Origin: Candidatus Altarchaeota archaeon
GTDB taxonomy: Archaea; SpSt-1190
Length of the DNA: 55,034 bases
Reading direction: 5' to 3'
Assembly (NCBI GenBank): GCA_018220935.1
Contig: JAAOXU010000001.1
Coordinates: forward strand, 1-55,034
The stretch's first letter is position 1; the number at the start of each line of letters is the position of its first letter. Under the pieces are notes generated by a model, which was not told the DNA's origin, did no database searches, and saw nothing but the letters and a program-made list of their open reading frames with translations. Both the position numbers and the translations under genes were made by a program. Shown one piece after another: positions 32,791 to 42,287 of this stretch.

Positions 32791-33345
32791 GTGAAGTATA
32801 TGGATCTAAAAGGTTTTGATGTCTATTCATTCCCAAGTAAGCCAGAAGTTTTGTATGCAATAAGAGACTATGAAATCAAGATTAAGGATAGTTATTTCAA
32901 ATTTGTAATTGAGCTTTTTATTAGGCAAAATTGTCCTCGCATTTTAATCAAACAAGGTAATTCTAGAAACCCACAATTCTTGATTAGAAATATGTCTGAA
33001 GGTTTACTTCGTCCAATTGGTGCTGGTGTTGCAAGAGAGATTAGAAAAATAATTTTTCAAAGACCCGTTGGAGATATTTTTGAGGGTTGTGTTGAAGCCA
33101 TTGCTGACATTGGTAGTGTATTTGGTTCTATGCCCTTGCCAGGTGGCTCAGTCGTAGTAAGGATTCCAGTAATTTTAGCAAATCATGTTGAATTTGAAAA
33201 TAAAACCAAGAATAGACGACAAGCTAAACGCGTAGTGTTTGAACTAAAGCCTCAAGGGTTTGGTTATATGATTGCAACTCAAAAAGGTCTTGAGATCATG
33301 ATTGATAAAATTGACAAAGGCATTAAGGTCTTTTCGCCAGAATAA
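32791..33345 (+). CDS. Hypothetical archaeal protein after aCPSF1
   Basis: The 184-residue protein (GTG 32791, or ATG 32800) is a mixed alpha/beta soluble protein with no membrane segment and GSVFGSMPLPGGSVVVRIPVI in the middle. It lies 19 bases after aCPSF1 and is probably cotranscribed. I recognise no family. Its end overlaps the convergent Nudix gene by 23 bases. Confidence 0.6.
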   Translation: MKYMDLKGFDVYSFPSKPEVLYAIRDYEIKIKDSYFKFVIELFIRQNCPRILIKQGNSRNPQFLIRNMSEGLLRPIGAGVAREIRKIIFQRPVGDIFEGCVEAIADIGSVFGSMPLPGGSVVVRIPVILANHVEFENKTKNRRQAKRVVFELKPQGFGYMIATQKGLEIMIDKIDKGIKVFSPE

Positions 33346-33700
33346 TGGCTTTTTGCCAATCTGTCATATCACTTGGAGACACCCAATCAAGAGACAAAAA
33401 TTCATGATCAATTTCACTCCCCAATTTTTCTTCTCCGCCAATTATGTTACATTTAAAAAATAAAACTACATTCTCTCCGCCCTTAGGGTGATTAAATTTA
33501 TTAGCATGAAAGAAGGTACCGACTTCAATTTGCAGTCCCGTTTCTTCTTTTACCTCACGAATCACCGCATTTTCTAAGCTTTCCTTCTCTTCAACTAAAC
33601 CACCAGGAAACATATAGCCCCCTCGACTAGTTTTTATCATTAAAAATTTCCCATCCTTCTCAATTAAAGCCTTAGTTGAAACTGGGTGTTTTGGAATCAT
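33323..33700 (-). CDS. Nudix hydrolase (MutT-like)
   Basis: The 125-residue protein has a perfect Nudix box at residues 33-55: GGLVEEKESLENAVIREVKE then ETGL, with the preceding FLMIKTSRGGYMFPGG. It probably hydrolyses a nucleoside diphosphate-linked substrate. It starts four bases after the stop of the phosphohexomutase-like gene and is likely its operon partner. Confidence 0.9.
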   Translation of the reverse strand: MIPKHPVSTKALIEKDGKFLMIKTSRGGYMFPGGLVEEKESLENAVIREVKEETGLQIEVGTFFHANKFNHPKGGENVVLFFKCNIIGGEEKLGSEIDHEFLSLDWVSPSDMTDWQKAIILAKRP

Positions 33701-33704
33701 ACAA

Positions 33705-34925
33705 TTACTTGATAAAGTGATTAATAACTTTTAGTCCTTCGTCAAGTAGGTCTTTTGCTACACCTTTAGATTCAGATTCAACTGCGAGTCTTACCATCCC
33801 TTTCATAGGTTTTAGCCAAATCCACCCTTCTTCTTTAAGAATTTTAACACCGTCACGAAGGTCAAGTTCATGACTCGAATATGCTTTTTCAAATTCATCT
33901 AAGACTATTGAAACATCACTCACTCTCACAGTTTCAGCCATCTCATAATTATCGGGGAGTTGACTGTTTAATGACTCAATTGTTTCCCCTTGATGGCTTG
34001 CCGCATTCATTAGTTCAAGACTAAGTATCAATGCATCTGGTGCATAACTCCATTCAGAAAATGCCACACCCATAGTACCGCCACCAATCTCAAATCCTTT
34101 CGAGTGTAATTTTTCTGCCACCTTTACTTCGCTAGCTGGGACTCGTTCAACTACACCAACTAAATCAAGTAAGGACGTTGCACCAAAGTCAGCAACTGCT
34201 CTATCGTATCCGCCAAATTTCATAAGAAGTGCCATAGCCCTACCGGCACTAATATGACCTGTTCTTATCACAAAACTAGCTTTACCCCCAGAGCCATCAA
34301 AAGCTATACCAACATCAGCACGCTTTTTTCTTACAATAAATTCAAGATCACGGGTATTTTTGTAGGAAGGTTCATAGTTTCTTGAAGGAATAGGACTCAA
34401 AGATGAATTCATCTCCATAACTTGCATACCCATTGAACGCAAAATTGAAGGAACAATTCGCCCAGTAGGTCCATTAGCAGAATCAATTACCACACTAAGG
34501 GGCTCAATTTCATATTTCGCAATTAATTCACTCATATAGTTTGGAACTAAATCAATATCCCCTAGTCGTCCAACACCCCGTCTACCATTAGGCTCAATTT
34601 TACCATCCCAAGGCTTACCACTAGGATCATACACGCGTAATCCTACATAATCAGCAGGATATGGATCTGCAGACACACTGATGCCCCAAACTCGCTCTTG
34701 TCTAGCTATTCTTGCTAAAACAGGGGCAGGAACATATCCAATATCAGCAACATTGCACCCAGAAGAGAGTAAACCTGAAGATACCGCTAATTTCATAGGT
34801 AAAGAACCATAGCGTGCGTCTGAACCAATAATAAATGGTTCGTTAATCATAGAACCAAAATTAATACCAAAATCAGATGCATTTGACACATTAACATCTT
34901 CATTGAAAACCCCAAGGAGTCGCAT
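33705..34925 (-). CDS. Phosphohexomutase homologue with degenerate catalytic loops
   Basis: The 406-residue protein aligns over its length with archaeal phosphomannomutase/phosphoglucosamine mutase (LLGVF, FIIGSDARYGS, GLLSSGCNVADIGYVPAP, VVIDSANGPTGRIVP). Yet every active-site loop is altered. TASHNP is SADPYP (residues 85-90) with Asp87 in place of the phosphorylated Ser. The metal loop DGDADR is DGSGGK (210-215). The sugar loop GGExSGH is GGGTMGV. The phosphate loop RPSGTEP is KPMKGMV near the end. It is probably not a mutase; it may bind a sugar phosphate or have a structural role. Confidence 0.85.
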   Translation of the reverse strand: MRLLGVFNEDVNVSNASDFGINFGSMINEPFIIGSDARYGSLPMKLAVSSGLLSSGCNVADIGYVPAPVLARIARQERVWGISVSADPYPADYVGLRVYDPSGKPWDGKIEPNGRRGVGRLGDIDLVPNYMSELIAKYEIEPLSVVIDSANGPTGRIVPSILRSMGMQVMEMNSSLSPIPSRNYEPSYKNTRDLEFIVRKKRADVGIAFDGSGGKASFVIRTGHISAGRAMALLMKFGGYDRAVADFGATSLLDLVGVVERVPASEVKVAEKLHSKGFEIGGGTMGVAFSEWSYAPDALILSLELMNAASHQGETIESLNSQLPDNYEMAETVRVSDVSIVLDEFEKAYSSHELDLRDGVKILKEEGWIWLKPMKGMVRLAVESESKGVAKDLLDEGLKVINHFIK

Positions 34926-35007
34926 TGGGTCATTACTATTCCATGATTATAAGTTTTGTTATCTTTGAGTCTAGACATCATTTATCGGCTTAAAACCGGC
35001 TTAAAAG

Positions 35008-35014
35008 TTATAAA
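35008..35014 (+). promoter_or_regulatory. TATA box of the gene at 35037
   Basis: TTATAAA is centred 26 bases before ATG 35037. Confidence 0.55.
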
Positions 35015-35036
35015 CTGATACTACAACTTAGTAGTA

Positions 35037-36452
35037 ATGAGTCCAGATCCACCTGAAAGGCCAGAGGAACCCGAAGAAATAGCGCCATACCGAGTTATGG
35101 GAGAGGGTGAGGATTTTAACACATATATCGCTGAAGCTATTGAAGCAGGTGTACTTGACAATACGGATGTCGCCGCATTTTATGATGTTCTACCAGAAGT
35201 TGCACCAGAGAGTAGATGGACACAAAGAAGACGAAGGGCAGGAGAATTAACACAGGTTGGTTTTCAAAAGACAAAAAGTTTAGCTTCAGGTGGTTATAAT
35301 CTTACAAAGGGTAGTTTAGTTTTTGGTGGAAAAATAGTTTTTGACGGTACTAAATACACGTTAAATTCAGCAAAAAATATAGTTGGGGATGTTAGTAAAA
35401 AAGTAGGTAAAGCAAGTTATGACGCAACGATTGGTAAATTTGAAACTTTGACTTTTGATGACAAAATAATGCATGATTTAGTTAATGATTACCGAGATGA
35501 TTCATTAAGGTACCATGAATTTGAAGACCTTGTATCTAAGATGTCTATTGAAGAGCGTAATAAAGTAACTAAAGTAAAAAAAATGACAGAGTATCAAGAT
35601 ATTTTAAGTTCACTAAGTGATTACTCAACTAAATTTTCAAACGATGGTTGGAAATTTAATATGGGTGAATTTACTTTAGATTTTTGGTTAGAAGGCGTAG
35701 ATAATGGAACACTAGTAGATTCAAATTCGATTCAAGAAGTTTATGACGCAGTAATAAGGAGAAAAAAAACAGTCAAAGTAAATCATAGAGGACGTGCAAA
35801 AGATATTAGAGAAAAGGGATACGGAGACAAAAGAGGGTGGGGAGCTCGTTTCTTTGGAGGGGGATACAAAGACGTCAAGATGACAATAAATGAACAATTA
35901 TTATATTTACTTAAAGAAAAAAATGAGGAATTTAGAAATGAGTTTAGAGAAAAGGCCAGAAATTACATTGATTTGAGTCACTTAAATTTTATTGAAAATT
36001 CAATTTTGGGTAAGAAAAAATCAGGTGAAATTGAAACTGAGATAAGAAACGTTGCAAAAAAAATTGTAGCTAAAACAAAAGGTGTACTAAACACTAGTTA
36101 CTCAGAAAATCCAGACAACATAACAAATAAAACAGATAAAAAATATGATCTCAATTTAGATGAAATTTACAAAGAAGTAATTGAACCAATAACTGCAAAG
36201 AACCTTTATGGAGATGATGTTGAAGGCGCAGCAAGAGTTGGACTAAACCTTGCACTAAACCCACTATGTTATCTCCCCTTTGTAGGACAAGCTTATGTTG
36301 GATATAAATTAGCCAAGGCAGGTTACAGAAAGACTAAACAAAAAGTAATGAGTGACGTTAGTACTCAAGACTTACTAAAACTTAAGAACACAGCTAATAT
36401 ACTCTACAATGAATTTAACCATAGGGCTGGCTTGGAAGCAGTTGCCCGATAA
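35037..36452 (+). CDS. Hypothetical protein with amphipathic repeats and a C-terminal hydrophobic segment
   Basis: The 471-residue protein starts with a Pro/Glu-rich segment (PDPPERPEEPEEIAP). Residues 75-130 are repeats of Gly/Ser/Lys with hydrophobics (KSLASGGYNLTKGSLVFGGK). Long helical, charged regions follow, then a short hydrophobic stretch near residue 405-435 (LNLALNPLCYLPFVGQAYVGYKLA). It could be a membrane-associated or scaffold protein. No family is recognised; its last 44 bases overlap the ogt gene. Confidence 0.55.
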   Translation: MSPDPPERPEEPEEIAPYRVMGEGEDFNTYIAEAIEAGVLDNTDVAAFYDVLPEVAPESRWTQRRRRAGELTQVGFQKTKSLASGGYNLTKGSLVFGGKIVFDGTKYTLNSAKNIVGDVSKKVGKASYDATIGKFETLTFDDKIMHDLVNDYRDDSLRYHEFEDLVSKMSIEERNKVTKVKKMTEYQDILSSLSDYSTKFSNDGWKFNMGEFTLDFWLEGVDNGTLVDSNSIQEVYDAVIRRKKTVKVNHRGRAKDIREKGYGDKRGWGARFFGGGYKDVKMTINEQLLYLLKEKNEEFRNEFREKARNYIDLSHLNFIENSILGKKKSGEIETEIRNVAKKIVAKTKGVLNTSYSENPDNITNKTDKKYDLNLDEIYKEVIEPITAKNLYGDDVEGAARVGLNLALNPLCYLPFVGQAYVGYKLAKAGYRKTKQKVMSDVSTQDLLKLKNTANILYNEFNHRAGLEAVAR

Positions 36453-36879
36453 TTTAGAAGTTGGTATAATTTCAAGTGGGGGAAAAATTCTTTTCTCAGC
36501 ATTTTCTTTTAATAAAAAAGTGAATGAAAGGCTAAGTGAACACATAAAAAAACAAAATTTTACCCATAGTAAAAATCTTGATGCAAACTCTAGTGAATTA
36601 TTAGATTATGCACTAAAAGGAGAAGACGTATTTGACTGGTCAATTTTAAGTAAAGCACAATTTAAGGTGTTAAATAAGTTGTATAAAACACGAAAAGTAA
36701 CAACATACGGAGAACTCGCAAAATCGTGTAATACGGGCCCTAGAGCCGTTGGAAAAATTATGAACACCAACCCTTTTGCTTATTTTGTCCCATGTCACAG
36801 AGTCCTTGCAAAAAACGGAGTGGGTGGCTTTGCACACGATTTAAGTGAAAAACTAAAATTACTACAGATTGAAAGTTAA
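36409..36879 (+). CDS. ogt: Methylated-DNA-protein cysteine methyltransferase
   Basis: The 156-residue protein has the O6-alkylguanine transferase C-terminal domain: FKVLNKLYKTRKVTTYGELA, GPRAVGKIMNTNP (DNA-binding helix with Arg finger), then PCHRVLAKNGVGGF with acceptor Cys129. It transfers alkyl groups from O6-alkylguanine to itself in a one-time reaction. ATG 36409 lies inside the upstream gene; a later start (TTG 36442) is possible. The 3' end overlaps rad50. Confidence 0.9.
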   Translation: MNLTIGLAWKQLPDNLEVGIISSGGKILFSAFSFNKKVNERLSEHIKKQNFTHSKNLDANSSELLDYALKGEDVFDWSILSKAQFKVLNKLYKTRKVTTYGELAKSCNTGPRAVGKIMNTNPFAYFVPCHRVLAKNGVGGFAHDLSEKLKLLQIES

Positions 36880-39071
36880 AGACTTTCAAGTTTTGTTGGC
36901 TCTTCTTTTTCTTTATTTCTAAACAACCTATATGCAAAACCCGTTGAAGCTTTTTCCATCCGTTCTTCATGGGTTATGATAAGTACTTGTTCAAGAACAT
37001 TAGGCATACCTTCTCGTAAAATATCAGAGAGTCTGTCAACCCCACCTTCATCTAAATTATGTGTTGGTTCATCTAGTAGGAGTAATCCCATTTTACTAAG
37101 TGATCTTGCAAAAGCAACCCTCAAAGCAAGAGACGCAATACTTCTTTCCCCACCACTAGCAAAACCATCAACATTAACCCACCCTTGCTTTTCACGAAGC
37201 TGCAAAATATAGTCCCCTGTACTTTTTCCTTCTTGTTCAACAAAAATTCGTAAAGAATAGTAGTCTCCATAAGGATAAAGTTGAGACCAAATATCTCCAA
37301 GAAGCTCGTTTACTAGTTCAACAAAACCCTGTCTTACTAAAACTTGCACATCAAAAATTGAATTTACTAAAATTGAAAGTTTTTCTAAATTTTTTTCAAT
37401 CTTTTTTGATTCAACTCTTGCAAGATTTACTTCATTAACTTCTCGCGATAATGCTGCCACCTCACTTTCTTTAGCATCAATTAAATTTGGGATAACTTGC
37501 ATTCTTGAAGTTGCACGACTTGATTTGTCTACATATACCTCAACATCAATTCGTAATTTTGAATAAATCTCTTCATTAAATCCAAGAGACGCAACGGATG
37601 ACTGAAGCGAAGTAATCTTCTCATGAAGCAAATTAAGTTTTTCTTGACTCTCTTCCCTTTGACTAGCTTTAGTTAATTTCTCTTTTTTTAATTCTAATTC
37701 ACTAACTAATTCTTTTTGTTTCTCATATTTTTTAGTTAATTCTAACGGATTTAATGAATCAAATTCAATTTGTAAATTTGGTAAATTTTGAATCATTAGT
37801 TTAGCCCTTTGGACATCTAATTTTATTTTATCATTTTCGTCTTGCTTTTGCTTTAAGATATGGATTTCATCTTGAGTAGTAGTAACTTTAATTTTAAGTT
37901 CTAAACTAGCTTTTAAATGTCTAGAAATGTGCTTTTGTGGATCGTCTAAGTCGTGATCACATACAGGGCATTTAGCATCTGCAGAATTTAATTGTTCAAT
38001 TGACGAGTGATGAGAATCTAATTTTGCAACTAGTTTGGATAATTCTGTTTTTTTAGTGTCAAGTTTTGGAGCAAAATCTTCAAATTTTTGATTTGCCTTT
38101 TGTTCATATATTTTTAATTCTAAAATTCGAGAATCTAGCATTTGTTTCTTGCTTTTTACTTGTGATAATTCACTAAGAAACAAACGTTCTTTTGATTTCA
38201 TTTCATTTAGTCGTAATACTGTACTTTCTAACTTATCTTTTGCACTGTCAATTTTGGGGAGTTTAGTTAAAAGTTCATCAAGAGAATTTGCTTCCCCACT
38301 AAACTTATTTAGTGTTGACTTTAGCTCATCTCTTTTTTTCCTTTTTTCATCAAGCTTATCAAATTGAAGTCGCCTTAAGTCAAGCTTTTCTTTAATTGAT
38401 GATGTCTCCATTTGAAGTTCAGTAAATTCATCTTTGAGGTCTGAAATTTTTTTATTTGAAATTTCAATAATTTCTTCTACCTCAGTCACATCTTTTTTTG
38501 CTTTAACCTTTAATTCATCAAGTCTACCCTTAACTCCATTATGAAAGCTTCGTAGTTTTTTTCGAGAAGCATCTAACCTATCAATTTTTAGTAAACTGTC
38601 AATTAGTTTTACTCTATTTGTTTTTCCATATCGCAAAAAATTATCAATATTATTTTGTCTAGCATAAACTACATTAGTAAAAGTTTCGAAGTCAGTACCA
38701 AACAGTTCAGTAATTTTAGCAGTCACCCTTTTTTGTCCAACCTCTAAGACCTTACCTTCAACAAAGAGTTTAGCATCAACACCTTTACTAGTTAGCTTTC
38801 GAATTACTTTGTAAATTTTATCTCCAGAATCAAACTCAACTTGTACCTCAGCACTTTCAAGTCTTCTTGGTTTTCTCATGATAAGTTCATTAGCACTCAA
38901 TTTTCTACTCCTAACTTCGGGTATTTCACCATATAAGCCAAAAGTAATACCTTGAAGGATCGAACTTTTTCCACTACCCATAATTCCAAGTAGTACGTTT
39001 GTACCACGAGAAAGCTCCAAAACCGTATCTTCGTGACTTTTGAAACCCTGAAGTTTTAGTTTTCTAATCAT
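36876..39071 (-). CDS. rad50: Rad50 DNA double-strand break repair ATPase
   Basis: From ATG 39071 the protein has 731 residues: Walker A GIMGSGKSS (about 31-39), coiled coil, the zinc hook CPVCDHDL (about residue 367), second coiled coil, signature ASGGERSIASLALRVAF and Walker B LLLLDEPTHNLD. It is somewhat shorter than typical archaeal Rad50 (about 850-900), so its coiled coil is short. Shine-Dalgarno GGAGGA lies a few bases before ATG 39071, and the ATG overlaps the mre11 stop by four bases, so the two are coupled. Confidence 0.95.
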   Translation of the reverse strand: MIRKLKLQGFKSHEDTVLELSRGTNVLLGIMGSGKSSILQGITFGLYGEIPEVRSRKLSANELIMRKPRRLESAEVQVEFDSGDKIYKVIRKLTSKGVDAKLFVEGKVLEVGQKRVTAKITELFGTDFETFTNVVYARQNNIDNFLRYGKTNRVKLIDSLLKIDRLDASRKKLRSFHNGVKGRLDELKVKAKKDVTEVEEIIEISNKKISDLKDEFTELQMETSSIKEKLDLRRLQFDKLDEKRKKRDELKSTLNKFSGEANSLDELLTKLPKIDSAKDKLESTVLRLNEMKSKERLFLSELSQVKSKKQMLDSRILELKIYEQKANQKFEDFAPKLDTKKTELSKLVAKLDSHHSSIEQLNSADAKCPVCDHDLDDPQKHISRHLKASLELKIKVTTTQDEIHILKQKQDENDKIKLDVQRAKLMIQNLPNLQIEFDSLNPLELTKKYEKQKELVSELELKKEKLTKASQREESQEKLNLLHEKITSLQSSVASLGFNEEIYSKLRIDVEVYVDKSSRATSRMQVIPNLIDAKESEVAALSREVNEVNLARVESKKIEKNLEKLSILVNSIFDVQVLVRQGFVELVNELLGDIWSQLYPYGDYYSLRIFVEQEGKSTGDYILQLREKQGWVNVDGFASGGERSIASLALRVAFARSLSKMGLLLLDEPTHNLDEGGVDRLSDILREGMPNVLEQVLIITHEERMEKASTGFAYRLFRNKEKEEPTKLESL

Positions 39072-40174
39072 TGTGATTCCTCCAAAAGTTTCCACACCCT
39101 AGATTCATCCCCGCTAAGAAGATAATTGTAGAGTTTTAGTGCATCAAGATTTAGTTGTCTTTCCCCTAAAACTTTTTTTAGCATTGAGATTGCTAAGTCG
39201 TCAAGATTCATTTGTTTTAGGTCAACTTCAGACAAAGCTCCACCCTCAAGATTTTTGTTAAAACTAACAATTAAGTCAGTCTCATTTTGAAAAATTAAAT
39301 CTGAAGACCTAAAACCATCTTGAAGTTTTCCCACTACTTTAATTCTCACCATTGGTTCTTCATTACCGCTTGGAATTTTTGAGAGTGTATTTTCAATCTC
39401 ATGTAAAATTTCAGACGGGCTTCTAGAATTAGCATCAACTTTTAGGTAATGAAGTGGTCTACTAGGAATTGAAACTTTCTCAAATCCTTGATCCCAAACC
39501 CAAACAAATTTTTCAGCCTCATCGGGTTTCATCTGAGTAACAACCGTACTACCCACCACAAGTTGATTTTTGGTTAACTTTGGTGCATGGATATGTCCAT
39601 TAATGTAATAAGTAAACCCATAAGGCAGATCAGACCATTTTAGTCGCGAGAAGGGAATTTGTGGAACTATGTCTTGATGAAAAATGAAAAAGGATCGTTC
39701 ACCAAATGGTTTTGCATCTAGATTTGCAAACATTTTTGTTGAGTAACTTTCTGGAACTGAACCCACACCAAAAAATCCAGTGTCCCCAATAAGCACACCA
39801 TCGTTGTGAAGATAAATTAAAGGTCTCATTATATCCATTAATTGAGTCGGGTTCACGTCCCCTTTTACTCGCCTATCATGATTTCCGTGAATTGCAACGA
39901 TAGGAACACCATTAACATCAGGTGAGTCTCGCCCATACCCTTTTATTGGAAAATTATTTTTTTTTGATTTCGTGAGTCTAAAAACTTGAGCGGCATCTCT
40001 AAAAACTTCAGGTCTTGGAACGGGAGTATCAAAAACATCTCCAGCTAAAACTATGACATCAACATCTTGACTCATAAGCTCTTTGAAGGCACGCTTAGCT
40101 TGAATTGTCGCGTCTTGTTTTCTTTTACCCGTACCAAAACCAAGATGCAAGTCACTAGCAAAACCAATTCTCAC
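39068..40174 (-). CDS. mre11: Mre11 nuclease
   Basis: The 368-residue protein has the calcineurin-like phosphoesterase motifs SDLHLGFG (7-14), LAGDVFDTP (about 42-50), AIHGNHDRR (about 94-102) and NGHIHAP (about 191-197), all metal ligands present. The C-terminus is the Rad50-binding part. GTG 40174 is 24 bases after TTTTTAAAG (minus strand, about 40194-40202). No herA or nurA gene is adjacent, though archaea often cluster these. Confidence 0.95.
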   Translation of the reverse strand: MRIGFASDLHLGFGTGKRKQDATIQAKRAFKELMSQDVDVIVLAGDVFDTPVPRPEVFRDAAQVFRLTKSKKNNFPIKGYGRDSPDVNGVPIVAIHGNHDRRVKGDVNPTQLMDIMRPLIYLHNDGVLIGDTGFFGVGSVPESYSTKMFANLDAKPFGERSFFIFHQDIVPQIPFSRLKWSDLPYGFTYYINGHIHAPKLTKNQLVVGSTVVTQMKPDEAEKFVWVWDQGFEKVSIPSRPLHYLKVDANSRSPSEILHEIENTLSKIPSGNEEPMVRIKVVGKLQDGFRSSDLIFQNETDLIVSFNKNLEGGALSEVDLKQMNLDDLAISMLKKVLGERQLNLDALKLYNYLLSGDESRVWKLLEESQ

Positions 40175-40324
40175 TATAGTATCTAAAGTTTTTCTTTAAA
40201 AACAAAAAGGGGTATATTGCCATTGGAAACCCTAAAAATTCGAGAACTAAGACGAGTGGATTAATCAACACTCTTAAGTAGCAAGATTTACTAAGTTTTA
40301 TAAGGAATCTTAAAGGAGTCTAGT

Positions 40325-40735
40325 ATGGTTTCAGGCCCAGATGTAATGAGGATAGTTGAACAAATAGATCAAGAGATATCAAATTATAGAGAAAAAATTT
40401 TGGACACAATGTATAAGTTACCCACACATTTTAAGAATATTATCAAAGGAGAACTGCATCATGGAGGTCGCGACGTTCATGCAATTTTATACCTTGACGA
40501 TAAGAAAAGAGCAGTACACATCCAAGCATATCCTGGCTTTAGTGACAAAGAAGGCATGTATGTAAATGCGAGAATTATGGATGTTCAAAAACTTGAAGAT
40601 ATTAGAAAAACTACAGGTGTCTCTCCGGGAAACGAGCACGAATCAGCAGGACCATGGATTGCACCTTTAGGCAGAGGGGATAAGATTGAATATAATCCAG
40701 AAATCATCTCAAACATAATTTACAAGAGTCTTTAA
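40325..40735 (+). CDS. Hypothetical soluble protein upstream of the L1 operon
   Basis: The 136-residue protein starts MVSGPDVMRIVEQIDQE, then a helix and a compact beta-rich part (DVHAILYLDDKKRAVHIQAYPGF). No family is recognised. TTTTATAAG (40296-40304) is 25 bases before ATG 40325; AGGAG (40314-40318) is also present as a Shine-Dalgarno. It sits where L11 usually precedes L1 but is not L11. Confidence 0.6.
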   Translation: MVSGPDVMRIVEQIDQEISNYREKILDTMYKLPTHFKNIIKGELHHGGRDVHAILYLDDKKRAVHIQAYPGFSDKEGMYVNARIMDVQKLEDIRKTTGVSPGNEHESAGPWIAPLGRGDKIEYNPEIISNIIYKSL

Positions 40736-40749
40736 GACTAAAGAAAACC

Positions 40750-40811
40750 TTATAAGCCAAGAAGAGGGGAAGTCTAAGTCCGAATTACCACTTTGGTGGG
40801 AGGAAGAAACA
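40750..40811 (+). promoter_or_regulatory. L1 operon promoter and structured leader
   Basis: TTATAAG (40750-40756) would start transcription near 40780. The leader contains CCAC-TTTG-GTGG (40788-40799) overlapping the Shine-Dalgarno GGAGG (40799-40803), eight bases before ATG 40812. A hairpin next to the ribosome site would suit autoregulation by L1, known in other archaea and bacteria. Confidence 0.5.
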
Positions 40812-41444
40812 ATGAAATTTAAAGAAGCAATAAAAAAGGCAAGAGAGGCGAGTAAAGAACGTAAGTTCGATCAGACCCTCGAATTGATTATTAATTTAAA
40901 AAGTATTGATACTAAAAGTTACAGCTTAAACGACACAATTAAGCTCCCAGAAGGTCGTGGTAAAGACTTTGTAATTTGTGTAGTTGGAACTGGAGATTTT
41001 GTAATTAAGGGTAGAAAATGTTCAGAAAAAACTATTGATAAAAATGAATTTAGTGATTACAAAGACAAGAAGAAAGTTAAGAAATTTGTAAGTGATGTTG
41101 ATTATTTTGTAGTTGAAGCTACAGTGATGGCAGATTTTGCAAAAACTTTTGGTCAAGTATTAGGACCAATTGGCAAGATGCCACTACCTCACCACATTGT
41201 ACCACCAGGTGGGGATCCATGTCCTCGAGCAACAGATCTAAGAAAGACCGTTAGAGTCAAGGCCAAAAAGACTGCAGTAGTTCAAGTACCTGTAGGGACT
41301 GAAAAAATGAGTGATGAAGACTTAGAAAAAAATCTAAAAGCAGTGTATGAATTTATTTTACATAAACAAGAACACGGCAAAGAAAACATTCGAAACTTAA
41401 TTATTAAGTTCACAATGGGGAAAGGAGTTAAGGTCAATGGTTAA
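40812..41444 (+). CDS. rpl1: Ribosomal protein L1
   Basis: The 210-residue protein matches archaeal L1: MKFKEAIKKAREASKERKF, LPEGRGKD, GQVLGPIGKMPLPHH, and NLIIKFTMGKGVKV at the end. L1 forms the mobile stalk at the tRNA exit side of the large subunit and can repress its own operon. First gene of the L1-L10-L12 operon; its stop lies within the L10 start region (8-base overlap). Confidence 0.95.
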   Translation: MKFKEAIKKAREASKERKFDQTLELIINLKSIDTKSYSLNDTIKLPEGRGKDFVICVVGTGDFVIKGRKCSEKTIDKNEFSDYKDKKKVKKFVSDVDYFVVEATVMADFAKTFGQVLGPIGKMPLPHHIVPPGGDPCPRATDLRKTVRVKAKKTAVVQVPVGTEKMSDEDLEKNLKAVYEFILHKQEHGKENIRNLIIKFTMGKGVKVNG

Positions 41445-42285
41445 GGAATGGAAAGTTAGTTTTGTTGATGAAATTGCTAATAGGATGACTAAGGCTAAAG
41501 TATTAGGATTAGCCGATTTCGGCAGACTCCCAAGTAAACAAGTTCAAATTATACGACAAGCACTCCGTGGAAAAGGTGAAATTAAGTGTGTAAAAAGGGC
41601 TTTAGTAGAAAAAGCACTCGAGAAAACAAAAATACCACTAAGTGATAATCTTCCAGATAGTGTAGCTGTAATTACAAGTGACCTTAATGCATTTGAATTA
41701 TTTAGAATTATTAAATCCAAAAGAAGTAAAGCAAGTGCTAAACCTGGAATGATTTGTGAAAAAGATATAGTGATTCCAAAGGGTGGAACTGGATTACCTC
41801 CCGGTCAAGCTATAGCAGACTTGCAAAACGCAGGTATCCCAAGTAAAATTGCAAAGGGACAAATTGAAGTAATTAAAGATCATTTATTGCTCAAAACAGG
41901 GGAAGTTGTAACACCACAGATTGCAATAGCCCTAAACGCGTTAGATATCAAGCCATTTGAATTTGGTCTTGAAATATCTGCAATACTAGAAGACGGTGTA
42001 GTCTTTACAAAAGACGTACTCGATGTTGATATTGATGCGATTCGCGGTCAATTTTCAACAGCAGGTGCAGAAGCATTCAACCTAGCAATTGAAACAGTAT
42101 ATCCAACAAAAGAAGTTGTTGAGATCTTACTTAGTAGATTAGCAGGGCAAGCCAAGTCGCTAGCTCTAAAAATGGATTGGATAAGTAAAGACACAGTAAA
42201 TCAAGTATTAGGCAAAGCTAATGCACACGCAATATGTTTAGATAAGAAAATCCCCTGGAATGGGGATAAAATTGGAGGAAGTTGA
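41437..42285 (+). CDS. rpl10: Ribosomal protein L10 (P0)
   Basis: The 282-residue protein has the P0 N-terminal RNA-binding domain (FVDEIANRMTKAKVLGLADF, LPSKQVQIIRQALRG, KCVKRALVEKALEKT) and the archaeal insert (GGTGLPPGQAIADLQNAGIP, KIAKGQIEVIKDH). The C-terminal helical stretch would carry the L12 dimers. It ends ...IGGS, lacking the acidic tail many P0 proteins share with L12. GGAG (about 41424) precedes ATG 41437. Confidence 0.93.
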   Translation: MVKEWKVSFVDEIANRMTKAKVLGLADFGRLPSKQVQIIRQALRGKGEIKCVKRALVEKALEKTKIPLSDNLPDSVAVITSDLNAFELFRIIKSKRSKASAKPGMICEKDIVIPKGGTGLPPGQAIADLQNAGIPSKIAKGQIEVIKDHLLLKTGEVVTPQIAIALNALDIKPFEFGLEISAILEDGVVFTKDVLDVDIDAIRGQFSTAGAEAFNLAIETVYPTKEVVEILLSRLAGQAKSLALKMDWISKDTVNQVLGKANAHAICLDKKIPWNGDKIGGS

Positions 42286-42287
42286 AA

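Noticed and set aside
40217-40264. 15-codon frame between mre11 and the gene at 40325
   Set aside because: No Shine-Dalgarno, TTG start and no similarity to anything known; likely chance.
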